From: an uncultured Chitinophagaceae bacterium
GTDB lineage: Bacteria; Bacteroidota; Bacteroidia; Chitinophagales; Chitinophagaceae
DNA: 64,000 nt
NCBI GenBank assembly: GCA_937873715.1
Contig: CALMYJ010000003.1
Location: forward strand, 552,886 to 616,885
Direction: 5' to 3'
Shown in pieces: positions 8,755 to 17,462 of this stretch. A program made the translations under genes and the position numbers. The notes beneath the pieces are model-generated. The model made no database searches, was not told where the DNA came from, and was given only the letters and a program-made list of their open reading frames with translations. The stretch's first letter is position 1. Each line of letters starts with the position of its first letter.

Positions 8755-10257
8755 ATGAGAAAGGTTAAAAACTTATTGTGGTCCCTGATGCTTGCGGTGC
8801 CGTTAATCGCTCTTTTTTCAGGGTGTAAAAAATTCCTTGACAGAAAACCACTTACCGCTACATTAGACGACCTGACGCAAGGTGGCCTTGAAGGCCAGAT
8901 TTACGGCCTTTATGCCAGTATGCGTAATCCCGATGGCGCAACGGGCTGTGGCAACGGCTTTGGGGGTATTCCCTGGCTTGCTGTACACGGCTTTCGTTCA
9001 GATGATACTGAAAAAGGCAGCTCACAATCTGACGGTGCAGACTGGGGCGTAATATTCGATGAGTTCCAGTATGTAAAAGATCATTGGTCTATCAACACCT
9101 ATTGGGATAATCACTACACATTTATTGGGCTTACTAACGAAGCTATTTATTATGCCGATTCGCTGGGATTGGATGATCCTGCATCTTTAACTAATGTAGC
9201 TGAAGCCAAATTTATGCGTGCCTTTGCTTATTTCGACCTGGTACGCACTTTTGGCGAAGTGCCTAAAATTGATTTTAAAGTAAATAGTGTTACCCAGTCA
9301 TGTATTGCTAAGTCGTCTGTACCAGAGTTGTACAGTTTTATAGAAGCTGACCTGCAATATGCAGAACAACACCTGCCACTTAGCTGGGGCAGCAAGTACC
9401 CCGGCCGGCTCACCAGTGGCGCTGCTAAAACACTATTAGGAAAAGTATTACTATACCAGCAAAAATGGGCAACAGCTTTAGGTAAACTTAAAGAAGTGAT
9501 TCTAACTGGCCAGTATAGTTTGGCCTCGGATTACACTAAAATATTTACCGAAGACGGAGAAAACAATAGCGAATCAATTTTTGAAATACAATGTTATGAA
9601 GGCCCTAATCAAACAGATTATTACTGGAACTGGTATGCTGTAGCCCAGGGTGTACGTGGCTCTGGCGAATGGGATTTAGGCTGGGGTTGGAATACGCCAA
9701 CCGAATCACTAGTAGCAGCCTATCCTGTTGGCGACCTTCGCAAAAATGCCACAATCCTGTTCTCCGGCGAAAACGATGGTATTTATGGAGCAGTACTGCC
9801 ATCTTATCCTGCCGAAGTACCTCGTAAATACTGGAATAAAAAAGTATATACCAATCCAACGGTAAGGGCATTTACCGGCGACCGCCAGGGCTGGTGGGTA
9901 AATCAACGCCAGTTGCGTTATGCGGATGTGTTGTTAATGGCTGCCGAAGCTGCCAATGAAATTGGCGGTGCAGCTAACCAAAACGATGCCGAAACATGGC
10001 TAAATATGATACGCTCAAGAGTTAGCCTTTCCGGTGTGTCTTTTGTAAATCAGGCGCAAATGCGTACTGCCATTCAAAATGAAAGAAGATGGGAAATGGG
10101 CATGGAGAATGAACGCTTTTTCGACCTCGTTAGATGGGGCACCGCCAGCACAGTTTTAGGAAGCCTTGGATATCAAAACAGGCACAGGTATTACCCAATT
10201 CCTCAACCTATCATCGACAGGTGTAGCCTGATAACGCAAAATCCTGAATGGCCTTAA
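8755..10257 (+). CDS. SusD/RagB-family surface glycan-binding lipoprotein
   Basis: 500 residues with a lipoprotein signal (lipobox LFSGC, Cys24) followed by the CKKFLDRKPL opening typical of SusD proteins. A TPR-like helical core is present. The C-terminal SusD signature contains NERRWEMGMENERFFDLVRWG and ends in the usual RYYPIPQ...ITQNPEW. It forms the lid of the SusC channel and delivers oligosaccharide to it. It is co-transcribed with SusC (19-base gap) and followed after 30 bases by a LamG lipoprotein. Confidence 0.95.
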   Translation: MRKVKNLLWSLMLAVPLIALFSGCKKFLDRKPLTATLDDLTQGGLEGQIYGLYASMRNPDGATGCGNGFGGIPWLAVHGFRSDDTEKGSSQSDGADWGVIFDEFQYVKDHWSINTYWDNHYTFIGLTNEAIYYADSLGLDDPASLTNVAEAKFMRAFAYFDLVRTFGEVPKIDFKVNSVTQSCIAKSSVPELYSFIEADLQYAEQHLPLSWGSKYPGRLTSGAAKTLLGKVLLYQQKWATALGKLKEVILTGQYSLASDYTKIFTEDGENNSESIFEIQCYEGPNQTDYYWNWYAVAQGVRGSGEWDLGWGWNTPTESLVAAYPVGDLRKNATILFSGENDGIYGAVLPSYPAEVPRKYWNKKVYTNPTVRAFTGDRQGWWVNQRQLRYADVLLMAAEAANEIGGAANQNDAETWLNMIRSRVSLSGVSFVNQAQMRTAIQNERRWEMGMENERFFDLVRWGTASTVLGSLGYQNRHRYYPIPQPIIDRCSLITQNPEWP

Positions 10258-10287
10258 ATTAATTCTCAAACATTCAACACTCGTGTT

Positions 10288-11145
10288 ATGAAAAGCATAC
10301 ATAAAATCTTACAAAGCATCGTACCAATTCTATTGGTAACCGTTGCACTCATTAGTTGCCAGAAGAAAGAAAGGCCGACAATGTCTGCCTACCCTCCAGA
10401 CGTTACTTCCCCGGATGGGCCACTTAAGTTTTACGTGGCTTTCGATGGCACTTCGGCCGATCCGCTCAGGAATGCTGTGGATAGTGTAAGGGCTAATTTC
10501 CCTAGCGAAAATCCTTTAACATCGATTGATGGGGTAAGTGGAAAGGCTGTAAAAGGGGAAAACAAAAAGTACATCAAGTATGTAAAGCCTAACAACTGGG
10601 CATCACAGTCCCAAAGCTTCTCAATCTCTTTCTGGTACAGGAGAGACGGGCAAACAAAAAATAATACAGGAACTAACGGCCCCGAATATCCTATAAGTTT
10701 TCAATCAAGCAACGGGCATTGGTCTGGTTCTAACTTTTTTGTTATACTAGAAGGAAATAATGCCGGTTGTGCTGTTAAGGTAATGATAGCAGATAAGGCA
10801 ATGGCTGATAACTGGTTTACCTGGGAAGGTGGTGATGTTATTCCGGGGATGCTTGATAATCAGTGGCACCACATTACGCTTGTTTATAATGCTGCTACAA
10901 GCGGACTAACATTTTACCTGGATGGCAAACCCGACTCCCGTGTGAGGGTTTGGGGTACACATGGCAACATTAATATAGACGAATCTGCCATTTCGGAAGT
11001 AAAAATTGGTGCAGGCCCTGGCACAAACTATGATACGGATGATTGGTTGTCATCTACCTGGAAGGGTGATTTAGACCAGTTTAGAATGTATAACCAGGCG
11101 CTTACTGCTGCTGAAGTAACGGCATTGTTCAACAGTAAACTGTAA
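10288..11145 (+). CDS. LamG-domain surface lipoprotein, probable accessory glycan-binding protein
   Basis: 285 residues with a lipobox (ALISC, Cys25). A short linker leads to a concanavalin A-like LamG/laminin-G_3 fold from about residue 55 to the end. It shows FSISFWYRRDG, the NQWHHITLVYNA signature and a DGKPDSRVRVWG turn. No catalytic residues of a known hydrolase are visible, so a binding role (SGBP-B position, just after SusD) is the simplest reading. A strong intrinsic terminator lies 36 bases after the stop, making it the last gene of the uptake operon. Confidence 0.85.
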   Translation: MKSIHKILQSIVPILLVTVALISCQKKERPTMSAYPPDVTSPDGPLKFYVAFDGTSADPLRNAVDSVRANFPSENPLTSIDGVSGKAVKGENKKYIKYVKPNNWASQSQSFSISFWYRRDGQTKNNTGTNGPEYPISFQSSNGHWSGSNFFVILEGNNAGCAVKVMIADKAMADNWFTWEGGDVIPGMLDNQWHHITLVYNAATSGLTFYLDGKPDSRVRVWGTHGNINIDESAISEVKIGAGPGTNYDTDDWLSSTWKGDLDQFRMYNQALTAAEVTALFNSKL

Positions 11146-11181
11146 AACTCAAACAACTTTCTCATAGGGCAGGGCATAGTT

Positions 11182-11216
11182 AAGGGCTGATACATTCTTG
11201 TTCAGCCCTTTTTTAT
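11182..11216 (+). terminator. Intrinsic terminator closing the SusCD-LamG operon
   Basis: Perfect 9-bp stem AAGGGCTGA / TCAGCCCTT (11182-11190 and 11202-11210) with an 11-base loop, followed by six T residues. It implies a separate promoter, or partial read-through, for the hydrolase genes that follow. Confidence 0.9.
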
Positions 11217-11243
11217 CCGCTTTGTCTGCTTAAAAGCTTACCC

Positions 11244-14200
11244 GTGTTTAAACGTCGTATAATAACACCTCTTTTTTGTTATACATGCAGCAGCATCCTG
11301 CTTTTTTCTTGTGCTAATAAAAAACAAGAAAACACCGTATTCGAAACATTGCCGGCAACACATACCCATGTTGATTTTGCCAACATGCTCCAAAAGAAAA
11401 AAATGCTTAACATCCTCTATTACCTGTATTATTATAATGGGGGTGGCGTGGCCGTTGGCGATATCAATAACGATGGGCTGGAGGATATTTACTTTACAGC
11501 TAACAGCAAAGGCAACAACAAACTGTATCTCAACAAAGGCAATTTTCAATTTGAAGATATTACCGATAAAGCAGGCGTAGCCGGTAAAGCCGACTGGTGC
11601 AGCGGGGTAACTATGGCCGATGTAAACAACGACGGCCTGCTGGATATTTATGTATCTACCGTAAGTGGTAAATACGGATTAACGGGCCACAACGAACTGT
11701 ACATCAACAACGGCAACAACACCTTTACCGAAAAAGCCGCCGATTACGGACTCAACACTTCCTGCTTCAGCACCCAGGCCGCTTTTTTTGACTATGATCA
11801 TGATGGCGATTTGGATTGCTATATCCTCAACCAGTCGCACCACCCACATGCCAACATATCAGATACCAGTAAGCGCCGCACTTACGATGCCTCCTCTGGC
11901 GACAGGCTTTATCGTAATGATATAAATACCACCGGAAAATTTACAGATGTATCAAAACAGGCAGGCATATACCAAAGTGATTTGGGCTATGGCCTTGGTA
12001 TTGCAGTGGCCGATTTTAACAACGATGGCTGGGAAGATATTTATATCGGCAACGATTTTCACGAAAATGATTATTACTACATCAACAACAGCAATGGCAC
12101 TTTTACTGAAAATGGTGCCAGGCACTTTGGCCACTACAGCCGCTTTAGTATGGGCAACGATGCGGCCGATTATAACAACGACGGGCAAACAGATATCGTA
12201 ACGGTGGATATGCTGCCCCCCGATGAAAAAACAGTAAAAACCTACGGCAGCGACGAAAACCCCGATACCTACAAAGTGAAACTGGATATACAGGGTTATC
12301 AAAAGCAGTACTCCAAAAACTGCCTGCAACGCAATAACGGCAATGGTATAAGCTATAGCGAAACCGCACTCATGAGCGGTGTGGCCGCTACCGACTGGAG
12401 CTGGGCACCCCTGTTTGCCGATTTTGATAATGATGGTAAAAAAGATCTTTTTATTTCGAGCGGTATTGTAAAGCGCCCGGTTGACCTGGATTATGTTCGC
12501 TTTGTATCCGACCTCAAAATGAAAGGGATGGACCGTACCGATAAATTTGATGATGAAGCCATCAATGCCATGCCCGATGGTGCATCGCATCCGTATTTTT
12601 TTAAAAATAAAAATGGCTTGCAGTTTGAAGATGTGAGCGCTGCCTGGGGCACCGGCAATATGAAAGGGTATTATACCGGTGCCGCCTATGCGGATTTGGA
12701 TAACGATGGCCGTATGGATATGGTAATAAACCCCATCAACAGTGCTGCAGTTATTTTAAAAAACAATGCCCCGCAAAAAAACTTTATCAGCCTGGCATTT
12801 CGTGCCGATAGCCTCAACAGGTTTGGTGTTGGGTGCAAAGCTTATTTATACAGTAATGGCACCATGCAGTACCAGCAGCTTATGCTCACCAGGGGCTTTG
12901 GCTCATCTGTGCCGGCAAAGCTGCACTTTGGTATTGATAGCAATACAAAAGCAGATAGTATTCTAATCATCTGGCCCAACCAACAGTACGAAGTAATCAC
13001 AAACGTACCCGCCAATACAAATTTGTTTGTTCATCAAAATAATGCCGCCGGCCACTTTGAGTATAACAGCTTTTTTCCGCTGGCTCAACCTGTGTTTACA
13101 CAGGTTTTTCCTTCAATAAACTGGCGGCATAAGGAAAATGATTTTTTAGATTACAATATCCAGTACCTGATACCTCACCTGCAGTCAACCCGGGGGCCAA
13201 AGCTGGCTGTAGCCGATGTAAATGGCGATGGCCTTGATGATTTTTTTACCTGCGGCGCAAAAGGACAGCCGGGCTGTATGTTGCTGCAGCAAAAAAATGG
13301 GGCTTTTGTAGCTGTGGATACAGCCTTGTTCAGGGCCGATGCCATTTGCGAAGATGTGGATGCTGTATTTTTTGATGCAGATGGCAATGGCACTCCGGAT
13401 TTGTATGTAGTGAGTGGCGGCAACGAACCACCGGCCAATAGCCGGGCACTGGAAGACAGGCTTTACCTTAACGATGGTAAAGGGCATTTTACAAGAGCAA
13501 ATAATTTTTTAGCGCAGCGCTACGAAAATAAAAGCTGTATAGCTGTTGCCGATGTTGATAAGGATGGAGATACCGATGTGTTTATTGGCAATATGGGTAT
13601 GGCTACTTCATTTGGCGATATAAAATCATCCTTCTTTTACCTGAATGATGGCAAAAAAGATACGGTGCATTTTACAGGGGCATTTGAAAATGTTATCGAC
13701 CTCAGTAAACTGGGTATTGTTACCTCAGCACAATTTGCCGATGTAAATGCCGATGGCTGGCCCGATCTTGTTGTGGCTGGCGAATGGATGCCTGTAACCA
13801 TTTTTGTCAACAGGCAGCAGGGAAAAAAATTTGAAAAAATTACCCTGCCGCAATCTGCCGGGCTATGGCAAAGCATACAGCTTGCAGATGTTAACGGCGA
13901 TGGCTATACCGATATACTGGCAGGCAACTGGGGCCATAATTCCAAACTGTTTGCCGGTAAAAACGGGCCACTTAAAATGTATGTAAAAGATTTTGATAAG
14001 AATGGTTCAATTGAGCAGGTAATGTGCTATACCCTTGATGGAAAAGAATATCCATTTTTGGCAAAAGATGAACTGGAACGGCCACTGCCTGTATTAAAAA
14101 AAGCCTACCTCACCTATAGCGAAGTGGCCGGACAAACAGTGCAATATATTTTTTACGATTTGTTTAAAGATTATACCGAGCTAAAGGCCGAAGTACTGGC

Positions 14201-14552
14201 TTCATCCTGCTTTATCAATGATGGTAAAGGCAATTTTAAACGAATGGATTTGCCCGATGAACTGCAGTTGGCGCCGGTAATGGCCTTTGCGCCAGCACAC
14301 AACAATACATTTTTTGCTGCCGGCAATTTTTATGGTACCATTCCTTATGAAGGCCGCTATGATGCATTGTTGCCAACCGGGTTTTATTTTAATAAGGCAA
14401 AACAACAATTTGAAACCAGCTATGTACTGGCAGGCATACGTGCCGAAGCCAGGGATGCCAGGTGGATCAATACAGAAGGCAATAAAAAACTGCTGGCTGT
14501 AGCCGTAAATAATCAGCCCATCATTTTTTTACAACAAAAACACACCAATTAA
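11244..14552 (+). CDS. VCBS/FG-GAP repeat lipoprotein with ASPIC/UnbV domain (CRTAC1-like)
   Basis: 1102 residues from a GTG start, chosen because it gives a clean lipoprotein signal (LLFSC, about Cys23). About a dozen FG-GAP/VCBS beta-propeller blades carry DxNxDGxxD calcium loops, for example VAVGDINNDGLEDIY, ADFNNDGWEDIYIG and ADLDNDGRMDMV. An ASPIC/UnbV domain lies in the middle (about 510-600, GFGSSVPAKLHFGI and DSILIIWP), then further blades. Family members are surface-exposed; a role in carbohydrate or partner binding is inferred only from context. The following GH30 gene begins 2 bases after its stop, so it is in the hydrolase operon. No catalytic site is recognised. Confidence 0.88.
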   Translation: MFKRRIITPLFCYTCSSILLFSCANKKQENTVFETLPATHTHVDFANMLQKKKMLNILYYLYYYNGGGVAVGDINNDGLEDIYFTANSKGNNKLYLNKGNFQFEDITDKAGVAGKADWCSGVTMADVNNDGLLDIYVSTVSGKYGLTGHNELYINNGNNTFTEKAADYGLNTSCFSTQAAFFDYDHDGDLDCYILNQSHHPHANISDTSKRRTYDASSGDRLYRNDINTTGKFTDVSKQAGIYQSDLGYGLGIAVADFNNDGWEDIYIGNDFHENDYYYINNSNGTFTENGARHFGHYSRFSMGNDAADYNNDGQTDIVTVDMLPPDEKTVKTYGSDENPDTYKVKLDIQGYQKQYSKNCLQRNNGNGISYSETALMSGVAATDWSWAPLFADFDNDGKKDLFISSGIVKRPVDLDYVRFVSDLKMKGMDRTDKFDDEAINAMPDGASHPYFFKNKNGLQFEDVSAAWGTGNMKGYYTGAAYADLDNDGRMDMVINPINSAAVILKNNAPQKNFISLAFRADSLNRFGVGCKAYLYSNGTMQYQQLMLTRGFGSSVPAKLHFGIDSNTKADSILIIWPNQQYEVITNVPANTNLFVHQNNAAGHFEYNSFFPLAQPVFTQVFPSINWRHKENDFLDYNIQYLIPHLQSTRGPKLAVADVNGDGLDDFFTCGAKGQPGCMLLQQKNGAFVAVDTALFRADAICEDVDAVFFDADGNGTPDLYVVSGGNEPPANSRALEDRLYLNDGKGHFTRANNFLAQRYENKSCIAVADVDKDGDTDVFIGNMGMATSFGDIKSSFFYLNDGKKDTVHFTGAFENVIDLSKLGIVTSAQFADVNADGWPDLVVAGEWMPVTIFVNRQQGKKFEKITLPQSAGLWQSIQLADVNGDGYTDILAGNWGHNSKLFAGKNGPLKMYVKDFDKNGSIEQVMCYTLDGKEYPFLAKDELERPLPVLKKAYLTYSEVAGQTVQYIFYDLFKDYTELKAEVLASSCFINDGKGNFKRMDLPDELQLAPVMAFAPAHNNTFFAAGNFYGTIPYEGRYDALLPTGFYFNKAKQQFETSYVLAGIRAEARDARWINTEGNKKLLAVAVNNQPIIFLQQKHTN

Positions 14553-14553
14553 C

Positions 14554-16002
14554 ATGCAACGTAGTATTCTAATACCGCTAATGTTGCTCACAGTACTGCT
14601 GTCGCTTAACGCCAAGTGCAAAAAAAGCAGCAGCAGTGGTACAGTAAATCCTCCCGTTACCCCCAACCCCAATGGACCGGTGGTACAATACTGGCTCACC
14701 TATGGCGACAAATCGAAACTGCTCGAAAAGCAGTTGGGTACACTAACTTTTAACAACTCAGCAGCGGCTTTGCCTTTAACAGTGGAGGTGGATAGTGCAC
14801 AGCAGTTTCAGCAGGTAGACGGGTACGGCTATACGCTTACAGGCGGCAGCGCTTACCTGATTAATAAACTTGCTGCCGGCACAAAGGCATCACTCTTAAA
14901 TGAGTTATTTACCAGTAGTGGCAATGGCATTGGCATCAGTTACCTGAGGGTAAGTATTGGAGCATCCGACCTTAGCCAGGAAGTATTTAGCTACAATGAT
15001 TTACCGGCAGGCGAAACTGATTTAAGTCTTTCAAAATTCAACCTTTCAAAAGATACGGTTGACCTTATTCCCCTGCTTAAAGAAATACTGGCCATCAATC
15101 CTGCTATAAAAATTATGGGTTCGCCCTGGAGTGCCCCGGTGTGGATGAAAACAAATAACAGTTCCATCGGCGGCAGTCTTAAGCCGGAATATTATAGTGT
15201 GTATGCCCAGTACTTTGTAAAGTATATGCAGGCTATGAAGGCCAAAGGAATTACCATCGATGCCATCACAGTGCAAAACGAACCACAGCATGGCGGCAAT
15301 AATCCCAGTATGGTGATGTCGGCAGCAGAGCAGGCTGATTTTATAAAAAATCATCTTGGCCCGGCCTTTAGGGATGCAGGCATTAACACTAAAATAATTG
15401 TGTGGGATCACAATTGCGATAATCCCGGTTATCCATTAGCGATACTGAACGATGCTGCAGCAAAGCCATTTGTAGATGGCAGTGCTTTTCATTTATATGC
15501 AGGAGATATTAGTGCACTAAGTACGGTACGCAATGCACATCCTGATAAAAATATTTATTTCACCGAGCAGTGGACGGGGGCTGCTGGCTCCTTTGACGGC
15601 GATTTAAAATGGCATATCAAAAACGTAATGATTGGCAGCATGCGCAACTGGGCCAAAGTAGCACTGGAGTGGAACCTGGCCAATGATGGTGGCTACAGGC
15701 CACACACCCCCGGCGGCTGTACCGAATGTAAAGGCGCATTAACGCTTGATGGCGCCATCAACCGCAATGTATCGTACTATATCGTTGGGCATTTATCAAA
15801 ATTCGTGCCTGCCGGTTCAGTTCGTATCAGCAGCACCAATGCCGGTAATATAAGCACTGTGGCATTTGTAACACCAGCGGGCAATAAGGTATTAATAGCG
15901 CTTAATGAAAATGCAGCCGCATTAAATTTTAATATTAAATACAAAGCACAAACGGTAACAGCAACCCTCAGTGCCGGAGCCGTGGCTACCTATGTGTGGT
16001 AA
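14554..16002 (+). CDS. GH30-family glycoside hydrolase, probable endo-beta-1,6-glucanase type
   Basis: 482 residues with an N-terminal export signal. The Cys near residue 22 (LNAKC) may be lipidated, although Lys at -1 is unusual. The (beta/alpha)8 barrel plus side beta-sandwich of GH30 is evident. DGYGYTLTGGSA opens the barrel, PWSAPVWMK follows, the acid/base Glu243 sits in VQNEP and the nucleophile Glu338 in YFTEQWTG. The pattern resembles GH30 subfamily 3 beta-1,6-glucanases of Bacteroides pustulan loci. That subfamily call is recalled, not computed. Should cut beta-1,6-glucan or beta-1,6-branched glucan at the surface or in the periplasm. A second GH30 gene follows after 7 bases. Confidence 0.88.
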   Translation: MQRSILIPLMLLTVLLSLNAKCKKSSSSGTVNPPVTPNPNGPVVQYWLTYGDKSKLLEKQLGTLTFNNSAAALPLTVEVDSAQQFQQVDGYGYTLTGGSAYLINKLAAGTKASLLNELFTSSGNGIGISYLRVSIGASDLSQEVFSYNDLPAGETDLSLSKFNLSKDTVDLIPLLKEILAINPAIKIMGSPWSAPVWMKTNNSSIGGSLKPEYYSVYAQYFVKYMQAMKAKGITIDAITVQNEPQHGGNNPSMVMSAAEQADFIKNHLGPAFRDAGINTKIIVWDHNCDNPGYPLAILNDAAAKPFVDGSAFHLYAGDISALSTVRNAHPDKNIYFTEQWTGAAGSFDGDLKWHIKNVMIGSMRNWAKVALEWNLANDGGYRPHTPGGCTECKGALTLDGAINRNVSYYIVGHLSKFVPAGSVRISSTNAGNISTVAFVTPAGNKVLIALNENAAALNFNIKYKAQTVTATLSAGAVATYVW

Positions 16003-16009
16003 AAATTTT

Positions 16010-17458
16010 ATGGATATGAAAAGTACATGGATACAAGCGGCAACTGTGCTGCTTGCAGGCACAATAACTGTTGATGCTTTTGCACAACCAAAACCGCAGG
16101 GCACCGTACAGGTGTTTACCACGGCCTACAATACCAGCTACCGGCTGGCCGATGCCGGTACTGCCGTTTTTACATCTATGCCCCAGCCGGTAGAAACACA
16201 GGTGTGTGTGTTTGTTGACCCTTCAAAAAAATTTCAAACCTTTTTGGGTATTGGCGGTGCCCTTACCGATGCATCGGCAGAAACATTTTATAAGCTGCCG
16301 GCCGATAAGCAGGATGAATTACTTAAAGCTTATTTTGATAAAAAAAATGGCATAGCCTACACCGTTGCCCGTACCAACATCAACAGTTGCGACTTTAGCA
16401 GCGATATGTACACCTATGTAAATGAAGGAGATGCCTCCCTGGCATCATTTGATATTGCTCACGATAAAAAATATAAAATACCTTTTATCAAAGCCGCCAT
16501 GAAAGCAGCAGGCGGCAAACTCACTTTATTTGCCAGCCCCTGGAGCCCCCCCGCCTGGATGAAAACCAACAACAATATGTTGCAGGGCGGCAAACTAAAA
16601 CCGGAATTTTTTAGCACATGGGCATTGTACTATACAAAATTTATTAAGGCTTACGAAAAAGAAGGCATACCACTTTGGGGCATTAGCATACAAAACGAAC
16701 CCATGGCCACACAAACCTGGGAAAGCTGTATTTATTCTGCTGAAGAGGAAAGAGATTTTTTAAAAAACCATCTTGGTCCTACAATGGTAAAAGAGGGCCT
16801 TGCTGCTAAAAAAATTATTGTATGGGATCACAACAGGGATTTAATGTACCAGCGGGCACAAACCTATTTTAATGATCCCCTTGCTGCGAAATATGCATGG
16901 GGTATTGGTTTTCACTGGTACGAGCCCTGGAGTGGCGGTACGCCCATGTACGATAATGTACGGTTGGTAAACGAGGCTTTCCCGGATAAACACATATTTT
17001 TTACTGAAGGCTGTGCTGAAAGTTTTAATGATAGCGGCTATCACAACTGGAAGCTCGGAGAAAAGTACAGTGAGAATATGATACAGGATTTCAATAACGG
17101 CATGGTGGGCTTTACTGACTGGAATATTTTGTTAGATGAAACAGGTGGCCCCAATCATGTGGGTAATTTTTGTTTTGCTCCTGTGCATGCTGATACAAAA
17201 ACCGGCGCTTTGATTTATACAAACGCCTATTATTATATCGGGCATTTTTCAAAATTTATTCAACCCGGCGCAAAACGTATTGCCTGCAGTGCCAGCCGCA
17301 GCCAGCTTTTGTCTACCGCTTTTGTAAACCCCGATGGTAAAACGGTGGTGGTAGTAATGAACCGCAGCGATAAGGATACCCCTTATTTTCTTTGGGTGAA
17401 AGGTAGGGCGGCATCTATTACAGCAAAGGGAAACTCTTTATCTACCTTAATTTTTTAA
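16010..17458 (+). CDS. Second GH30-family glycoside hydrolase (glucosylceramidase-like)
   Basis: About 482 residues from the ATG at 16010, which puts a signal peptide (MKSTWIQAA...VDAFAQ) at the N-terminus. An earlier in-frame GTG would overlap the previous gene and spoil the signal. Hallmarks are GIGGALTDASAETF, PWSPPAWMKTN, acid/base Glu230 in IQNEP and nucleophile Glu333 in FFTEGC. It looks closer to GH30 subfamily 1 (glucosylceramidase/beta-glucosidase-like) than its neighbour. The two GH30 proteins are diverged, so they probably cut different linkages or chain ends of the same glucan. Tight 4-base spacing to the next gene indicates co-transcription. Confidence 0.9.
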   Translation: MDMKSTWIQAATVLLAGTITVDAFAQPKPQGTVQVFTTAYNTSYRLADAGTAVFTSMPQPVETQVCVFVDPSKKFQTFLGIGGALTDASAETFYKLPADKQDELLKAYFDKKNGIAYTVARTNINSCDFSSDMYTYVNEGDASLASFDIAHDKKYKIPFIKAAMKAAGGKLTLFASPWSPPAWMKTNNNMLQGGKLKPEFFSTWALYYTKFIKAYEKEGIPLWGISIQNEPMATQTWESCIYSAEEERDFLKNHLGPTMVKEGLAAKKIIVWDHNRDLMYQRAQTYFNDPLAAKYAWGIGFHWYEPWSGGTPMYDNVRLVNEAFPDKHIFFTEGCAESFNDSGYHNWKLGEKYSENMIQDFNNGMVGFTDWNILLDETGGPNHVGNFCFAPVHADTKTGALIYTNAYYYIGHFSKFIQPGAKRIACSASRSQLLSTAFVNPDGKTVVVVMNRSDKDTPYFLWVKGRAASITAKGNSLSTLIF

Positions 17459-17462
17459 AGAT

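Noticed and set aside
11952..12590. 212-codon minus-strand frame opposite the VCBS gene
   Set aside because: Its Ile/Val/His-rich translation tracks the repeated Asp/Asn/Gly calcium loops of the plus strand; no family features.
15971..16009. Upstream GTG start for the second GH30 gene
   Set aside because: It would overlap the first GH30 gene and put unrelated residues before a good signal peptide; the ATG at 16010 fits better.
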